Below are positions 22,842 through 31,738 of a stretch of DNA of 64,000 nucleotides, one piece after another. Numbering within the stretch: the first letter of the stretch is position 1; every line of letters begins with the position of its first letter. A program made the translations under genes and the position numbers. Below the pieces are notes generated by a model. That model was not told the DNA's origin. It searched no databases and saw only the letters and a list, made by a program, of their open reading frames with translations. Source of the DNA: Dielma fastidiosa (GTDB taxonomy: Bacteria > Bacillota_I > Bacilli_A > Erysipelotrichales > Erysipelotrichaceae); NCBI RefSeq assembly GCF_000313565.1, contig NZ_HE578926.1, positions 173,760-237,759 of the forward strand, in the 5' to 3' direction.

Positions 22842-24103
22842 GATTTTGTTTCTGCCTGTCTGAGAATTTGTTCCACCTTATCGCTGGCCCGCTGTTTTAC
22901 ACGCTTTGGTTTAGCGTTAAGCGGCTTATTGACAGCAGCCTTTGGCTTGCTGCTTTGCGGCTTAACCTTCACAGCCTTTTTAATTTCCATCTGCTGATAA
23001 TGATCATCATCAACAACTTCAATTTTCTTACCGATCAGCTTTTCAATATCCTTAAGGTAAGCGCGCTCCTCTTCATCACAGAAGGAAATAGCGGTGCCGC
23101 TCATGCCTGCTCGGCCGGTACGGCCAATGCGGTGAACATATGTTTCTGATATATTCGGTAAATCATAATTAATGACATGACTTAATTCATCGATATCCAA
23201 ACCGCGGGCGGCAATATCGGTAGCCACTAAAACACGAATCTCATTGCTTTTAAATTTACTGAGTGCCTCAGTTCGCTGGTTCTGTGACTTATTGCCATGT
23301 ATCGCCATCGCTTTAATGCCATTGCCTTCAAGATCACGCACAACCCGGTTCGCAAGATGCTTCGTTCTTGTAAATACGAGCACCGAGCGCAGTTCTGGTT
23401 TGCGCAGCAAATAAATCAAGGCTTTTTTCTTATCATTTTTACTGACAAACATCACTGACTGCTTTACCAATTCTGTGGTAGAAGATACCGGTGCTACACT
23501 GACATATTTAGGATTTTTCAACAGCTGATCCGCCAGCTTTTTGATCGCGGGCGGCATAGTTGCTGAAAATAACATTGTCTGACGCTTGGCCGGCAATTGA
23601 CGCATGATTTTTTTCACATCATGAATAAAGCCCATATCCAGCATTCGATCCGCTTCATCTAAAACAAATATTTCAATCGTATCTAAAGTGATAATTCCCT
23701 GTGATACCAGATCATTTAGACGTCCTGGTGTCGCAATTAAAACATCACAGCCCTTTTTTAATTCATTTTCCTGACCGCGCTGTTTAACGCCGCCAAAGAT
23801 AACGACTGAGCGCTGCTTCGTATATTTCGCATAAGTAATACAATTATCATAAATCTGCGCCGCTAACTCCCTTGTCGGTGTCAAAATCAGCGCTTTAATT
23901 CCCTTTTTATCCGAAATCCGCTGCAGAATCGGCACCGCGAAGGCACAGGTTTTACCCGTTCCCGTCTGCGCGCAGCCAAGCAGATCCGCACCCTTAAGCA
24001 AATGTGGAATTGCCTGCTCCTGGATTGGTGTCGGTGTCTTATATCCACAATCAGTCAAAGCCTTTAAAAGCGGCTTGCTGATATTTAATTCATTAAAATT
24101 CAT
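22826..24103 (-). CDS. DEAD-box ATP-dependent RNA helicase
   Basis: A 425-residue RNA helicase of the RhlE/CshA type, likely in ribosome assembly or RNA turnover. Motifs in order: Q motif [14 protein letters not shown], Walker [26 protein letters not shown] in [16 protein letters not shown] in LFSATMPP, then in the second domain [22 protein letters not shown] and [10 protein letters not shown]. The C-terminal tail of about 60 residues is Lys/Arg/Pro-rich ([18 protein letters not shown]), which usually binds RNA. Start ATG follows AACGAGGAA. A single-gene unit with its own terminator. Confidence 0.95.
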   Translation of the reverse strand: MNFNELNISKPLLKALTDCGYKTPTPIQEQAIPHLLKGADLLGCAQTGTGKTCAFAVPILQRISDKKGIKALILTPTRELAAQIYDNCITYAKYTKQRSVVIFGGVKQRGQENELKKGCDVLIATPGRLNDLVSQGIITLDTIEIFVLDEADRMLDMGFIHDVKKIMRQLPAKRQTMLFSATMPPAIKKLADQLLKNPKYVSVAPVSSTTELVKQSVMFVSKNDKKKALIYLLRKPELRSVLVFTRTKHLANRVVRDLEGNGIKAMAIHGNKSQNQRTEALSKFKSNEIRVLVATDIAARGLDIDELSHVINYDLPNISETYVHRIGRTGRAGMSGTAISFCDEEERAYLKDIEKLIGKKIEVVDDDHYQQMEIKKAVKVKPQSSKPKAAVNKPLNAKPKRVKQRASDKVEQILRQAETKSRTRY

Positions 24104-24221
24104 TGTGTTCCTCGTTTCTGTATTTGGCTATTATAGCATAGAATCCGATGAAATACACGATAAAGTGCAATGCATCCCCTATATCCAAGAACTGCTTCGT
24201 GATAAAAACATAAAATAATAT

Positions 24222-24245
24222 GAAAAAGAGAGCTTTTAAACTCTC
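24222..24245 (-). terminator. Short terminator after the unknown gene
   Basis: On the minus strand GAGAG, an 8-base loop, CTCTC, then TTTTTC. The stem is short, so it is probably weak. Confidence 0.45.
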
Positions 24246-24250
24246 AATGG

Positions 24251-25021
24251 CTATAACACATTAAATAAGGATTCATTCCAATAGCTGATAAAGCGCCGGT
24301 AAGAACGCTTATCCAGCAGATAAGGCAAATATTGAGTAACACTTAAACGATGGATCGGCACCATTTTCACTTCTTCCTGATAAGCCCGATATAAGCGATG
24401 AAAACCATCCGCGCAGACATACTGACCAATTTTCTTCTCAATAAAGAGTAAGGGCTGATGCAGATCCGTTTCATTCATCGCATAAGCCACATCGATTTTA
24501 TCTGGCTTACAGGCATGCCAGAAAACCCAGTCTGCCTGTATTTCACTGATTGGATAAGCCTTTGGATTCTTTTCAATATCCGCCATAAGCGCGGTGATAT
24601 TAATATTGATATCACCCATGGAATAGACCTCTGTTTTAGAATCATGCGGTTTGATGATAAACTCATCATCATAAATCAGCAGCGGAATCATTCCATTTTT
24701 AATTCGCTCATAAGTATCAGCCGCTATTTCATAAGCTTCACGATCCATCATTTTAACTCTTTGATTATTCAATATCAGCGTCAATGCCTCCACAACAAAA
24801 TCCCCTTTAAGCATTGCCTTCACTGCCGCGAACCGTTTTTCTGTCACCGTGATATTGACATCATGAATTTCATCAAACAAATTGGCAATCATTAAAATCT
24901 CTTCCGGATAAGTTTTGGCCCCCGTCATATAAAATTCCATGATGCGATTCAAATATCGCGCAGTAAAAATCAACCCCGCTTTTTTCAAAGCTGCCAGTCC
25001 CGCCTCTTTTTCTAATTTCAT
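24251..25021 (-). CDS. Hypothetical protein with a ParB-like DGxHR element
   Basis: I do not recognise this 256-residue protein. The first 130 residues look helical (LNRIMEFYMTGAKTYPEE, NIAVKAMLKG-type segments). The second half contains PISEIQADWVFWHACKP, VAYAMNETDLHQPLLFIE and VCADGFHRLYRAYQEEVKMVPIHRL. The DGFHRLYRAYQ stretch recalls the G-x-H-R/G-x-R nucleotide-binding element of the ParB/sulfiredoxin fold, where a phosphate-contacting loop precedes a helix. That is inference from a short pattern. It is separated by only 30 bases from the start of the large helicase gene upstream, so the two probably form an operon. Confidence 0.6.
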   Translation of the reverse strand: MKLEKEAGLAALKKAGLIFTARYLNRIMEFYMTGAKTYPEEILMIANLFDEIHDVNITVTEKRFAAVKAMLKGDFVVEALTLILNNQRVKMMDREAYEIAADTYERIKNGMIPLLIYDDEFIIKPHDSKTEVYSMGDININITALMADIEKNPKAYPISEIQADWVFWHACKPDKIDVAYAMNETDLHQPLLFIEKKIGQYVCADGFHRLYRAYQEEVKMVPIHRLSVTQYLPYLLDKRSYRRFISYWNESLFNVL

Positions 25022-25051
25022 ACTATCAGCTCCTGTTACAAGTATATCATG

Positions 25052-28000
25052 CTAGCTGCTTTTCAGCGTATTTAAAATAATATTCTTAATATATTGATAA
25101 CGTCTTACATAATCATTATGGATTGAAATGAGCTTTAAATTACATTGCCGGCAGATTTCCTGCTTCCGCTCATCTCTTTCCCTTACCTTGAGCTCACTGA
25201 AATGCTCAAGTCCCATAACTTCAATGGCTAATAATGGTTTTTTCATCATATCATACACAACAAAATCGAAATGTGCCTGATTGCCATAGATAAATAATTT
25301 TTTAGATACACTGTCCAGATCAAGCACATCGCTGACCTTTACCTTAACCGCTACCTGAAGCTGACCGAATACTGTTTTCAGATGCATTAAAGTACCCAAA
25401 AATTCTTCTTCGCAAGCTGTATTATAATATTTGAAATTCTTAACCTTTGAATTAAAGATTTCATTTTCTTTATAGCTGACTTCTAATTTGCCATCTTTTG
25501 CTATGTAATCCGCCAACTCAATAAAATCGTTAGTCTCATGCTGACTGAGTTCATGCAGCTGACGCATGTCTGTCACCAGCACCAGGTTTTCTCTGGCCCG
25601 GGTAACCGCAACATTGATCAGTTCCTGATTATTTTTCAGCCAGTTAAAGGTGGATGGCTTGGTATTTTTTGTCACGGCACTGCTGACAATGATTTTCTGT
25701 TTTTCGTCACCTTGGAACGTATGAATCGTGCCTACCTTGACAAAATCAAGACCCGCCTCATTTAATTGCCGTTCCAGTAAATCGGCTTGTTTTCTGAAAG
25801 GTGTAATCACCGCGACATCCTGACTTTCACCCTTTCTGATTTCATTGATAATCGCCTCTGCCTCCTGAACACTCGTATTTTTCTCATTGGTCAGTGATGA
25901 ATCGATATCAATCAGCTTTAATGGTTCAGGATTGCTGCGATGGGAGCATAGATGCAGCTCACTGCCGTAATATTTCTTATTAGAGAAATCAATGATTTTA
26001 TCATGAGAACGGTAATGGTCACGCAGCAGGATAAAGGTAGACAGCGGATCAACCTTCAGCATCGTACTTAAGATTGAATTGCTTTTATAATCATATTGAG
26101 GCGGTATATCATAGGCATCCAGCAGCAGACTGTTTTTGACGCCATCCATGACAATGACCGGCTGCAGCTGATTCTGATCACCGACAAATAAGGCGCGCTT
26201 GCTTCTTACCATCGGCAGCAGGGCATATGGATTGCTGCACTGACTTGCTTCATCCATAATCATTAAATCAAATTGCGGTTCACAGCTGCCAAGCTTTAAT
26301 GCTGACATATTCGTTGATATAATGATTGGAAAACAATCCAGCAAGCTTTTCAAGCCATCCTTGCTGCTGATATATTTTTTAAATTCAAGCATCCGCACCT
26401 CTTTCTCCTCCCTTTTCAGGATTGCGAAAAGCGCTTGATTTCCCTTCTTGTAGAGATGATTTATGCATTCAAGTGAGCGCAGATATAAATATTCATAAAC
26501 AATAGCTGAATCAACCTGCAAGGGTGCTAAATGCGAGCTGACATTTGCTGCTGGTATGTTGGCCATCTGTGCCTTAATGCCGGCGCTCATCATTGCCTTG
26601 GATACTTCATCAGCCTCAGCGTTATTGTTCAGTTTGGTTAAAACCTCCTGCAGCGACTCCCGCTGTTCACGGTTTTGAATCGCTTCCTCATAAGCCCTCA
26701 GCTGATCGCGGATGACTGCGAAATGTTCAATCACAGCTTGTTCAGCCTGCGTTAGACGCTGCTTCATAGCCTTATCAAACGGTTTGTCAAAATAGCTGAA
26801 TAACAGCTCATGAGCCGCCTGCAGCGCTTTTTCAATATAGGCATTGGCACCAAGCCGCAGCATCGGAATTTGAATCAATTCTCCCTGCCGCATAAAGCTG
26901 CTTAACTTACGGTAAATATTATTAATGGCTTCATTATTATTTGAAACAATCAATACCTTTTGACGATTCAATAAACTTGAAAGAACCACATTCACAATGG
27001 TTGAAGTCTTACCGGTACCCGGCGGCCCCTGCACATAGGTAATCGTCTGATTCATCGCATTGTATATTGTCCGGTACTGATCCATATTCACTTTAGAATC
27101 CACCGCCATGATTGGATTGGCACGATACCGGCGTTTATTCGCACTCATCCCAAAGAACACCCGGGCTGGTTCACTTAACCTATTATCCTGATAAGCCGCG
27201 CTGATCTTGCTGTATTCATCCTTCAGATTGATTGCAAATGTCTTTTCAAAACGAAATACATACGGCATCTCATTCAGCCTCTCACCCTTTTTAAGATTGG
27301 TCTGAAGATTTTCAATCAGCGCCTCACGATTTGTTTCATATTGAGTCATAAACTGGCGGACATCCCCATCATAATATCGGCTTAAATTAAAGCACGGATT
27401 ATCCTGTTCATCATTCAGCTTCAGATTATAACTGATATAGGGAGCCGCCAGCAGCGTGCGTTTTTCCACATTAAATAACAAATCCCGATAAGCGATAGGA
27501 AAAAGTCCTCTTGAGGTTTGAATCGCCAGCAGATTTACTGCCAATTTCACCAAATGCTGATTTGTTTCATTCTTATCCTCTTTAATTTGAAGCTTTAATG
27601 ACTGAATCATTTCCTTTAAATTTTTATCATTCAGACGATACTCATTCCCCTGCAGAACATCATCATCAAGTCCCTCCACAAGCTTAAACTGACGGATGCT
27701 GGCTTCCTTATCATGCTTACTGCATTCCAGATAATAAGCTAATACCCGCTCATTAACACCAAGATATTCAAGAAAGGCATAGGCCTGATAATCGGAGGTT
27801 ATCTTCTTTATCAGGGTGCTTTGTATCTCGCAAGTAGTCCCCTCAATTACCCGGGCATCAAGAATCGCATCATAATAAAGCAGGACATTATCCATCACAG
27901 TCATTGATAATTCCGAATTAAACATCTGAACCTTTAAACGAACGTTCGGCTTTACAAACACATCAATGACGCGGGCCCAGAAATAAGTGATCCGCTGTTC

Positions 28001-28075
28001 AGATTTACTGTCATACTCAATGGACAGCCATTTACCTTCACGAATTGACCGGGATATTTCTAACGCTTTCCCCAT
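25052..28075 (-). CDS. WYL-like/SF1 helicase/nuclease-like fusion protein
   Basis: A 1007-residue multidomain protein. The N-terminus (about 5-90: ISRSIREGKWLSIEYDSKS) resembles a WYL ligand-sensing domain. Residues about 300-850 form a DNA2/UPF1-type superfamily 1 helicase: GPPGTGKTST (Walker A), MIMDEASQCSNP (motif II), FVGDQNQLQPV (III), LRDHYRSHDKII (IV), GTIHTFQGDEKQ (V), NVAVTRARENLVLV (VI). The C-terminus (about 870-1007) has EEEFL, HFDFVVYD and LLAIEVMG followed by ERDERKQEICRQCNLKLISI, a DUF2726-like or PD-(D/E)xK nuclease-like core (D...E-x-M pattern). It may act in nucleic acid processing or phage defence. The 256-residue gene follows in the same operon. Confidence 0.85.
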   Translation of the reverse strand: MGKALEISRSIREGKWLSIEYDSKSEQRITYFWARVIDVFVKPNVRLKVQMFNSELSMTVMDNVLLYYDAILDARVIEGTTCEIQSTLIKKITSDYQAYAFLEYLGVNERVLAYYLECSKHDKEASIRQFKLVEGLDDDVLQGNEYRLNDKNLKEMIQSLKLQIKEDKNETNQHLVKLAVNLLAIQTSRGLFPIAYRDLLFNVEKRTLLAAPYISYNLKLNDEQDNPCFNLSRYYDGDVRQFMTQYETNREALIENLQTNLKKGERLNEMPYVFRFEKTFAINLKDEYSKISAAYQDNRLSEPARVFFGMSANKRRYRANPIMAVDSKVNMDQYRTIYNAMNQTITYVQGPPGTGKTSTIVNVVLSSLLNRQKVLIVSNNNEAINNIYRKLSSFMRQGELIQIPMLRLGANAYIEKALQAAHELLFSYFDKPFDKAMKQRLTQAEQAVIEHFAVIRDQLRAYEEAIQNREQRESLQEVLTKLNNNAEADEVSKAMMSAGIKAQMANIPAANVSSHLAPLQVDSAIVYEYLYLRSLECINHLYKKGNQALFAILKREEKEVRMLEFKKYISSKDGLKSLLDCFPIIISTNMSALKLGSCEPQFDLMIMDEASQCSNPYALLPMVRSKRALFVGDQNQLQPVIVMDGVKNSLLLDAYDIPPQYDYKSNSILSTMLKVDPLSTFILLRDHYRSHDKIIDFSNKKYYGSELHLCSHRSNPEPLKLIDIDSSLTNEKNTSVQEAEAIINEIRKGESQDVAVITPFRKQADLLERQLNEAGLDFVKVGTIHTFQGDEKQKIIVSSAVTKNTKPSTFNWLKNNQELINVAVTRARENLVLVTDMRQLHELSQHETNDFIELADYIAKDGKLEVSYKENEIFNSKVKNFKYYNTACEEEFLGTLMHLKTVFGQLQVAVKVKVSDVLDLDSVSKKLFIYGNQAHFDFVVYDMMKKPLLAIEVMGLEHFSELKVRERDERKQEICRQCNLKLISIHNDYVRRYQYIKNIILNTLKSS

Positions 28076-28141
28076 ACCCTCACTTCCTTTTTAAATATTA
28101 TATCATTTTCACAGACATTACGAACAATTGATTATCTTCAA

Positions 28142-28165
28142 GAAAAAATCAGCCGCAGGCTGATC
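28142..28165 (-). terminator. Terminator of the tocopherol-cyclase-like gene
   Basis: ATCAGCC (28148-28154) pairs with GGCTGAT (28158-28164). On the minus strand the tail is TTTTTTCTT. It begins at the stop codon. Confidence 0.8.
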
Positions 28166-29008
28166 TTAATCATTCATACATACTTCATAGCTGGCTGCTG
28201 GTGTACACTCATGAAAAATCAGCTCGCTTTTTTTATACAGCCAAATTTCTCCCTCACACATGACCGCCTCATGTATAATCCGTTTCATACTGCCCGCGTC
28301 CGGTGCCTTCAGCGGCACGCCTTCACGGAAATGTACCTTGATGCGCAGATAATAGCTGCCCTGCTTCAGCCGCAGATGCGTCTTATCACACTGCAGAAGC
28401 TCTGCTCCCAGATAGGTTGCGAAACGATATTCCTTTACCCCATCATAAACAACCGCGAAATGTCCCCAGAATTTGAAACCGAGATAAGGAATGCGGGCCA
28501 TCGCAAACAGCACACAGGCTTCTGAATTAAAAGCGTTAGACTGAAACCAGCAATACTCACTGGGAAAGGAAGTTCCCTTATCCTTTTCAATATAACCGAT
28601 ACCATCTACCTTAATCTCTTCATTATCCCAGCATATACGGCCATACACATTATGATAAAGACTTAAAACACCATGACTGCACTCCATTCTAGGCAGCCAT
28701 ACAAAAGGCCCCATAATATCATAACGCAGCGGTTTAAACTCACCATATGACAAATCTGCCAAAATCCACTCATTATCAAGATGAATTCCATAACAGGTAA
28801 ATATATTTTTACCCAATTCAACACAAGTATCACTCACGGTACCGATTTCATCCTCAGTAAACTCCAAATAACGATTCTGATCCCTGAATACAAGCTGAAT
28901 AAACCCGCGCCGCACACCTTCTTCATCATGAATACCGGGAATACAGATCAATGTATCATCCTTAAACTGATGCTTATAATACCAACCTTCAAAATAATTC
29001 TTTGCCAT
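28166..29008 (-). CDS. Tocopherol cyclase-like (lipocalin-like) protein
   Basis: A 280-residue protein of the tocopherol cyclase family as seen in bacteria without tocopherol. The family N-terminus NYFEGWYYKHQF is present, as are FIQLVFRDQ and the motif GYIEKDKGTSFPSEYCWFQSN that lines the pocket. Bacterial members have no proven reaction; they are predicted beta-barrel proteins that bind or modify a hydrophobic compound. No signal peptide is seen, so it is cytoplasmic. Start ATG follows GGAGGATATGG. It is transcribed divergently from the GntR-family gene, which may be its regulator. Confidence 0.8.
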   Translation of the reverse strand: MAKNYFEGWYYKHQFKDDTLICIPGIHDEEGVRRGFIQLVFRDQNRYLEFTEDEIGTVSDTCVELGKNIFTCYGIHLDNEWILADLSYGEFKPLRYDIMGPFVWLPRMECSHGVLSLYHNVYGRICWDNEEIKVDGIGYIEKDKGTSFPSEYCWFQSNAFNSEACVLFAMARIPYLGFKFWGHFAVVYDGVKEYRFATYLGAELLQCDKTHLRLKQGSYYLRIKVHFREGVPLKAPDAGSMKRIIHEAVMCEGEIWLYKKSELIFHECTPAASYEVCMND

Positions 29009-29246
29009 TCCATATCCTCCATACTGACAGTATATGAAACAAGACTCAATTTAATTGTCGAATCCGATGAAAGAATCAAAGTGAATCATGCACCTGTATA
29101 TCAATATATTTCAATCTTAAATGACTATCATAGCCAATCATTGTGAATCACTTATCATATGTATTAGAAATCAAGCAAAACAATGATACATTTCATTAAA
29201 TCACTATTAAATATCTCTTCATTTAAAAATAAATCAATACATTTCG

Positions 29247-29275
29247 TTGATAAACCATTGTTTTTCACTTATAAT
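29247..29275 (+). promoter_or_regulatory. Promoter of the GntR gene
   Basis: TTGATA (29247-29252), 17 bp, TATAAT (29270-29275). The 12-mers ATACATTTCATT (29186-29197) and ATACATTTCGTT (29237-29248) recur 51 bp apart in this divergent region and could be operator repeats. Confidence 0.6.
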
Positions 29276-29299
29276 ACATTTAAGAAGAAAGAGGGCAGA

Positions 29300-30019
29300 A
29301 TGATGAGCAATTCTAAAATTCCATTATATAAAACAATTGAAAATGACTTGATTGAAAGAATCAATACCGGTTATTATAAAAAAGATGATCTGATCCCTAC
29401 GGAGCTTGAATTAGCTAAAAAATATAATGTATCAAGAGTCACCGTCCGCAAGGCAATGGATAATCTGGTTGCGAAAGGCATGCTGAGCAGAACCGCGGGC
29501 TTAGGCACCTTTGTCAAACACAGCATCGCCTCACAGAAAACAACCTCACAGCGCAGTTTCACTGAGGATATGAAATCTTTAGGCATGACTTGTAAGACCA
29601 TTGTAAATACCTTTTCACTGAAAGAAGCGGATGCGCAGATTGCCAGTATTTTAGGTATTGAGGAAAAGGATATGGTTTATTACATTGAACGCAGCCGTTA
29701 TGGCAATGATGATATCCTCATGTTTGAAATCACCCATATGGCAATTAAAAAATTTCCGGATTTAAGCATTCAGTATCTTGAAAAGAGTAAATTTGATTAT
29801 ATTGAAAAAATCAAAGGGCTTAAGATAGATTTCAGCTTCCATAATACGATTCCAATGCTGCCAAATGAAAGGATTCAGGCGATGTTTAATATCGACCGTG
29901 ATACACCGATCATTAAAGTCAATAATACAACCTTTCTTGAAAATGGTGATGTAATGGATTTTACGGAACAGTATATGAATTCTCCTAAATATCAGCTGAA
30001 CTATATCCGCAAACGCTGA
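29300..30019 (+). CDS. GntR family regulator, HutC/UTRA type
   Basis: A 239-residue DNA-binding regulator. The winged helix-turn-helix is at about 8-72 (LYKTIENDLIERI, TELELAKKYNVSRVTVRKAMDNL, LSRTAGLGTFV). The UTRA ligand domain fills the rest (SFTEDMKSLGM, YYIERSRYGNDDILMFEITHM, and MDFTEQYMNSPKY at the end). UTRA regulators usually sense sugar phosphates or amino acid breakdown products. Start ATG 29300 follows AGAGGG; the longer frame from 29183 lies inside the promoter and is rejected. A terminator follows. Confidence 0.88.
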   Translation: MMSNSKIPLYKTIENDLIERINTGYYKKDDLIPTELELAKKYNVSRVTVRKAMDNLVAKGMLSRTAGLGTFVKHSIASQKTTSQRSFTEDMKSLGMTCKTIVNTFSLKEADAQIASILGIEEKDMVYYIERSRYGNDDILMFEITHMAIKKFPDLSIQYLEKSKFDYIEKIKGLKIDFSFHNTIPMLPNERIQAMFNIDRDTPIIKVNNTTFLENGDVMDFTEQYMNSPKYQLNYIRKR

Positions 30020-30030
30020 AAACTCAAATT

Positions 30031-30057
30031 AAAAGCTGGCTGCCAGCTTTTTTTATT
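30031..30057 (+). terminator. Terminator of the GntR gene
   Basis: AAAGCTGG and CCAGCTTT separated by three bases, followed by TTTTT and an AT-rich tail. Confidence 0.8.
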
Positions 30058-30065
30058 TAAATTTA

Positions 30066-30091
30066 TTGTCACATTTCATACAGCTTCATTG
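30066..30091 (+). promoter_or_regulatory. Candidate ECF promoter of the sigma factor operon
   Basis: TTGTCACATTT (30066-30076) followed by CATTG (30087-30091) resembles an ECF -35/-10 pair, and no good sigma-A promoter is seen. The same 11-mer stands upstream of the secreted acidic protein gene near 36.6 kb, where CATGT follows at nearly the same distance. Self-regulation by the sigma factor is inferred. Confidence 0.5.
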
Positions 30092-30117
30092 TTTTATTAA
30101 TAGAGAGGGATGAAATT

Positions 30118-30603
30118 ATGTTCGCAATCAGGGACAGCGGCTGGATTGAGAAAATCATCGAGGACTATGGTGATTATGTCTTCAGACTTTGCTACATGTA
30201 TATGAAAAACCGCAGTGATGCGGAAGATATCTATCAGGAAACATTTTTAAAGCTATATGATTGCGGCAAGACCTTTAATGATGAGGAACACTGTAAAGCA
30301 TGGCTGTTAAAGGTGGCTGCCAATAAATGCAGGAATGCCCTGCGTTTTTCGCTTTTCCACGCACATGTGGAGCTGGATGAACAGCTTTCTTCACCGCCCC
30401 AGGCAGACAGTGACCACGGTTTGATGGCTTATGTATTAAAATTACCCGCCAAGTACCGTGATGTCATTTATTTATATTATTATGAAGGATATCCAACCTT
30501 AAAAATCGCGGAATTATTAAATACCAGCGATGCTGCTGTCAGAACACGGTTAAAACGCGGAAGAGAAATGCTGAGAAATGAGGTGAGCTTTGATGAAGAA
30601 TAA
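30118..30603 (+). CDS. ECF-type RNA polymerase sigma factor
   Basis: A 161-residue sigma-70 family protein. Region 2 spans about 10-75 (YGDYVFRLCYMYMKNRSDAEDIYQET, the DAED-Q core-binding helix). Region 4 spans about 105-155 (LKLPAKYRDVIYLYYYEGYP, then the helix-turn-helix LNTSDAAVRTRLKRGREML). It lacks regions 1 and 3, as ECF factors do. Start ATG follows GAGGGATG. Its stop overlaps the start of the next gene by 11 bases, the usual arrangement with an anti-sigma factor. Candidate target: its own operon and the acidic protein at 35.7 kb. Confidence 0.9.
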   Translation: MFAIRDSGWIEKIIEDYGDYVFRLCYMYMKNRSDAEDIYQETFLKLYDCGKTFNDEEHCKAWLLKVAANKCRNALRFSLFHAHVELDEQLSSPPQADSDHGLMAYVLKLPAKYRDVIYLYYYEGYPTLKIAELLNTSDAAVRTRLKRGREMLRNEVSFDEE

Positions 30604-31636
30604 ACAATTAAATGAATTTGATCACCTGCATGTTTCCAAACAGGCAAAAACTGAATTGCTGACGCAAATACAAAAACGGCAAGCTAAAAATTCACGCCGA
30701 TTTCCGCTCTTGTCAAAGGTTCTCGTATCATTTGCGTTGATTGGCATCTTTATGATTTATACCGCCTCACAGAGTGGCAGTCAATTCCTTGATTATGAGC
30801 GTTATCTGACCATTTCAGCCAGTGAGGTAGAATACCCACTGCAAAAAAATCAGCAGGCGATGGAGGAGCTTGATGTGCAATTTGATTTGGGACTTATCTC
30901 AGAGTCTGAGTACCAGCAAAGGATGACTGCTTTAAGAAAAGATCAAGCGGAATTGTTGAAAAAACAGGTTGAATTGAAGCAGGAGTACAAGCTTGACCAG
31001 CCGCTTGATCTGAATCAAATAAAATTCAGTCAAGATACCGCAAGAGATCAGCAGCTTAAAGATTTTTATTTACAGAAAACAACCTTAGATAATAAAACCG
31101 CTGATCTGCTTAATAAAAATGATGAGTTAATGGCATTATATGAATCCGGTCAGATTGATTGGCAAACATACATTGACAGAAAACAGCCGCTAGAACAGCA
31201 GCAGCATGATTTAAGCGCTGAAAAAGATCAATGGGAAAACAGTTATGCACAGACTGACAGCAATTATCAAAAGCTTTATGAGCAGAAAAAATTATTGGAG
31301 CAGCAGGCAGAAGCGCTGGAAATTGAAGAAGACCAGCTTAAAGAACAATATAAACAAGGGTTAATCAGCAAAACCGAATACCAACAGCAAAAAGAAGCTC
31401 TTGAACAAAAAGAAGACGCTTTGGATCATCAGGAGGATCAGCTTGATGATTTAGAAGATGCCATAGAAGATCAAGAAGATGATGATGAATATGATATGGA
31501 TGATGAAGAGAATGAGCTTGATGAGAAAGATGAAGAGTATGAAAATAGGGGAAATTCAGATAAAGAAAAGGAGAAAGACAATAAAGAAACTGAGACAGAA
31601 GATGATGATATAGAAGACGAAAACGATGATGATTAA
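30593..31636 (+). CDS. Membrane coiled-coil protein with acidic tail, putative anti-sigma factor
   Basis: The 347-residue product has a short basic cytoplasmic part (about 1-43), one membrane segment (VLVSFALIGIFMIYTA, about 44-62) and a long external coiled coil. The coiled coil holds three SHOCT-like units with the pattern YxxGxI(S/D)xxEY or close variants: LGLISESEYQQRM, SGQIDWQTYIDRK and QGLISKTEYQQQK. The last 70 residues are nearly all Asp, Glu and Lys. Overlap with the sigma gene and the single membrane segment suggest an anti-sigma role, though no known anti-sigma domain is evident. Start ATG 30593 has AGGTGA upstream. The acidic tail could bind divalent cations or cationic peptides (inference). 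Confidence 0.7.
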   Translation: MKNKQLNEFDHLHVSKQAKTELLTQIQKRQAKNSRRFPLLSKVLVSFALIGIFMIYTASQSGSQFLDYERYLTISASEVEYPLQKNQQAMEELDVQFDLGLISESEYQQRMTALRKDQAELLKKQVELKQEYKLDQPLDLNQIKFSQDTARDQQLKDFYLQKTTLDNKTADLLNKNDELMALYESGQIDWQTYIDRKQPLEQQQHDLSAEKDQWENSYAQTDSNYQKLYEQKKLLEQQAEALEIEEDQLKEQYKQGLISKTEYQQQKEALEQKEDALDHQEDQLDDLEDAIEDQEDDDEYDMDDEENELDEKDEEYENRGNSDKEKEKDNKETETEDDDIEDENDDD

Positions 31637-31654
31637 TCAATGCAGCACATATAA

Positions 31655-31701
31655 AAGAACCTTGCCAATGTAGTGTTTATTAATGTGACAAGGTTTTTTT
31701 A
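31655..31701 (+). terminator. Terminator of the sigma factor operon
   Basis: AACCTTG (31658-31664) pairs with CAAGGTT (31689-31695), followed by a T run. Confidence 0.7.
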
Positions 31702-31738
31702 TGCTTGATGATGAAAGTATTTCCTTAAGGTAATTATA

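Noticed and set aside
31365-31640. 91-codon minus-strand frame rich in His and Leu
   Set aside because: It is the shadow of the acidic Asp/Glu/Lys tail of the plus-strand gene.
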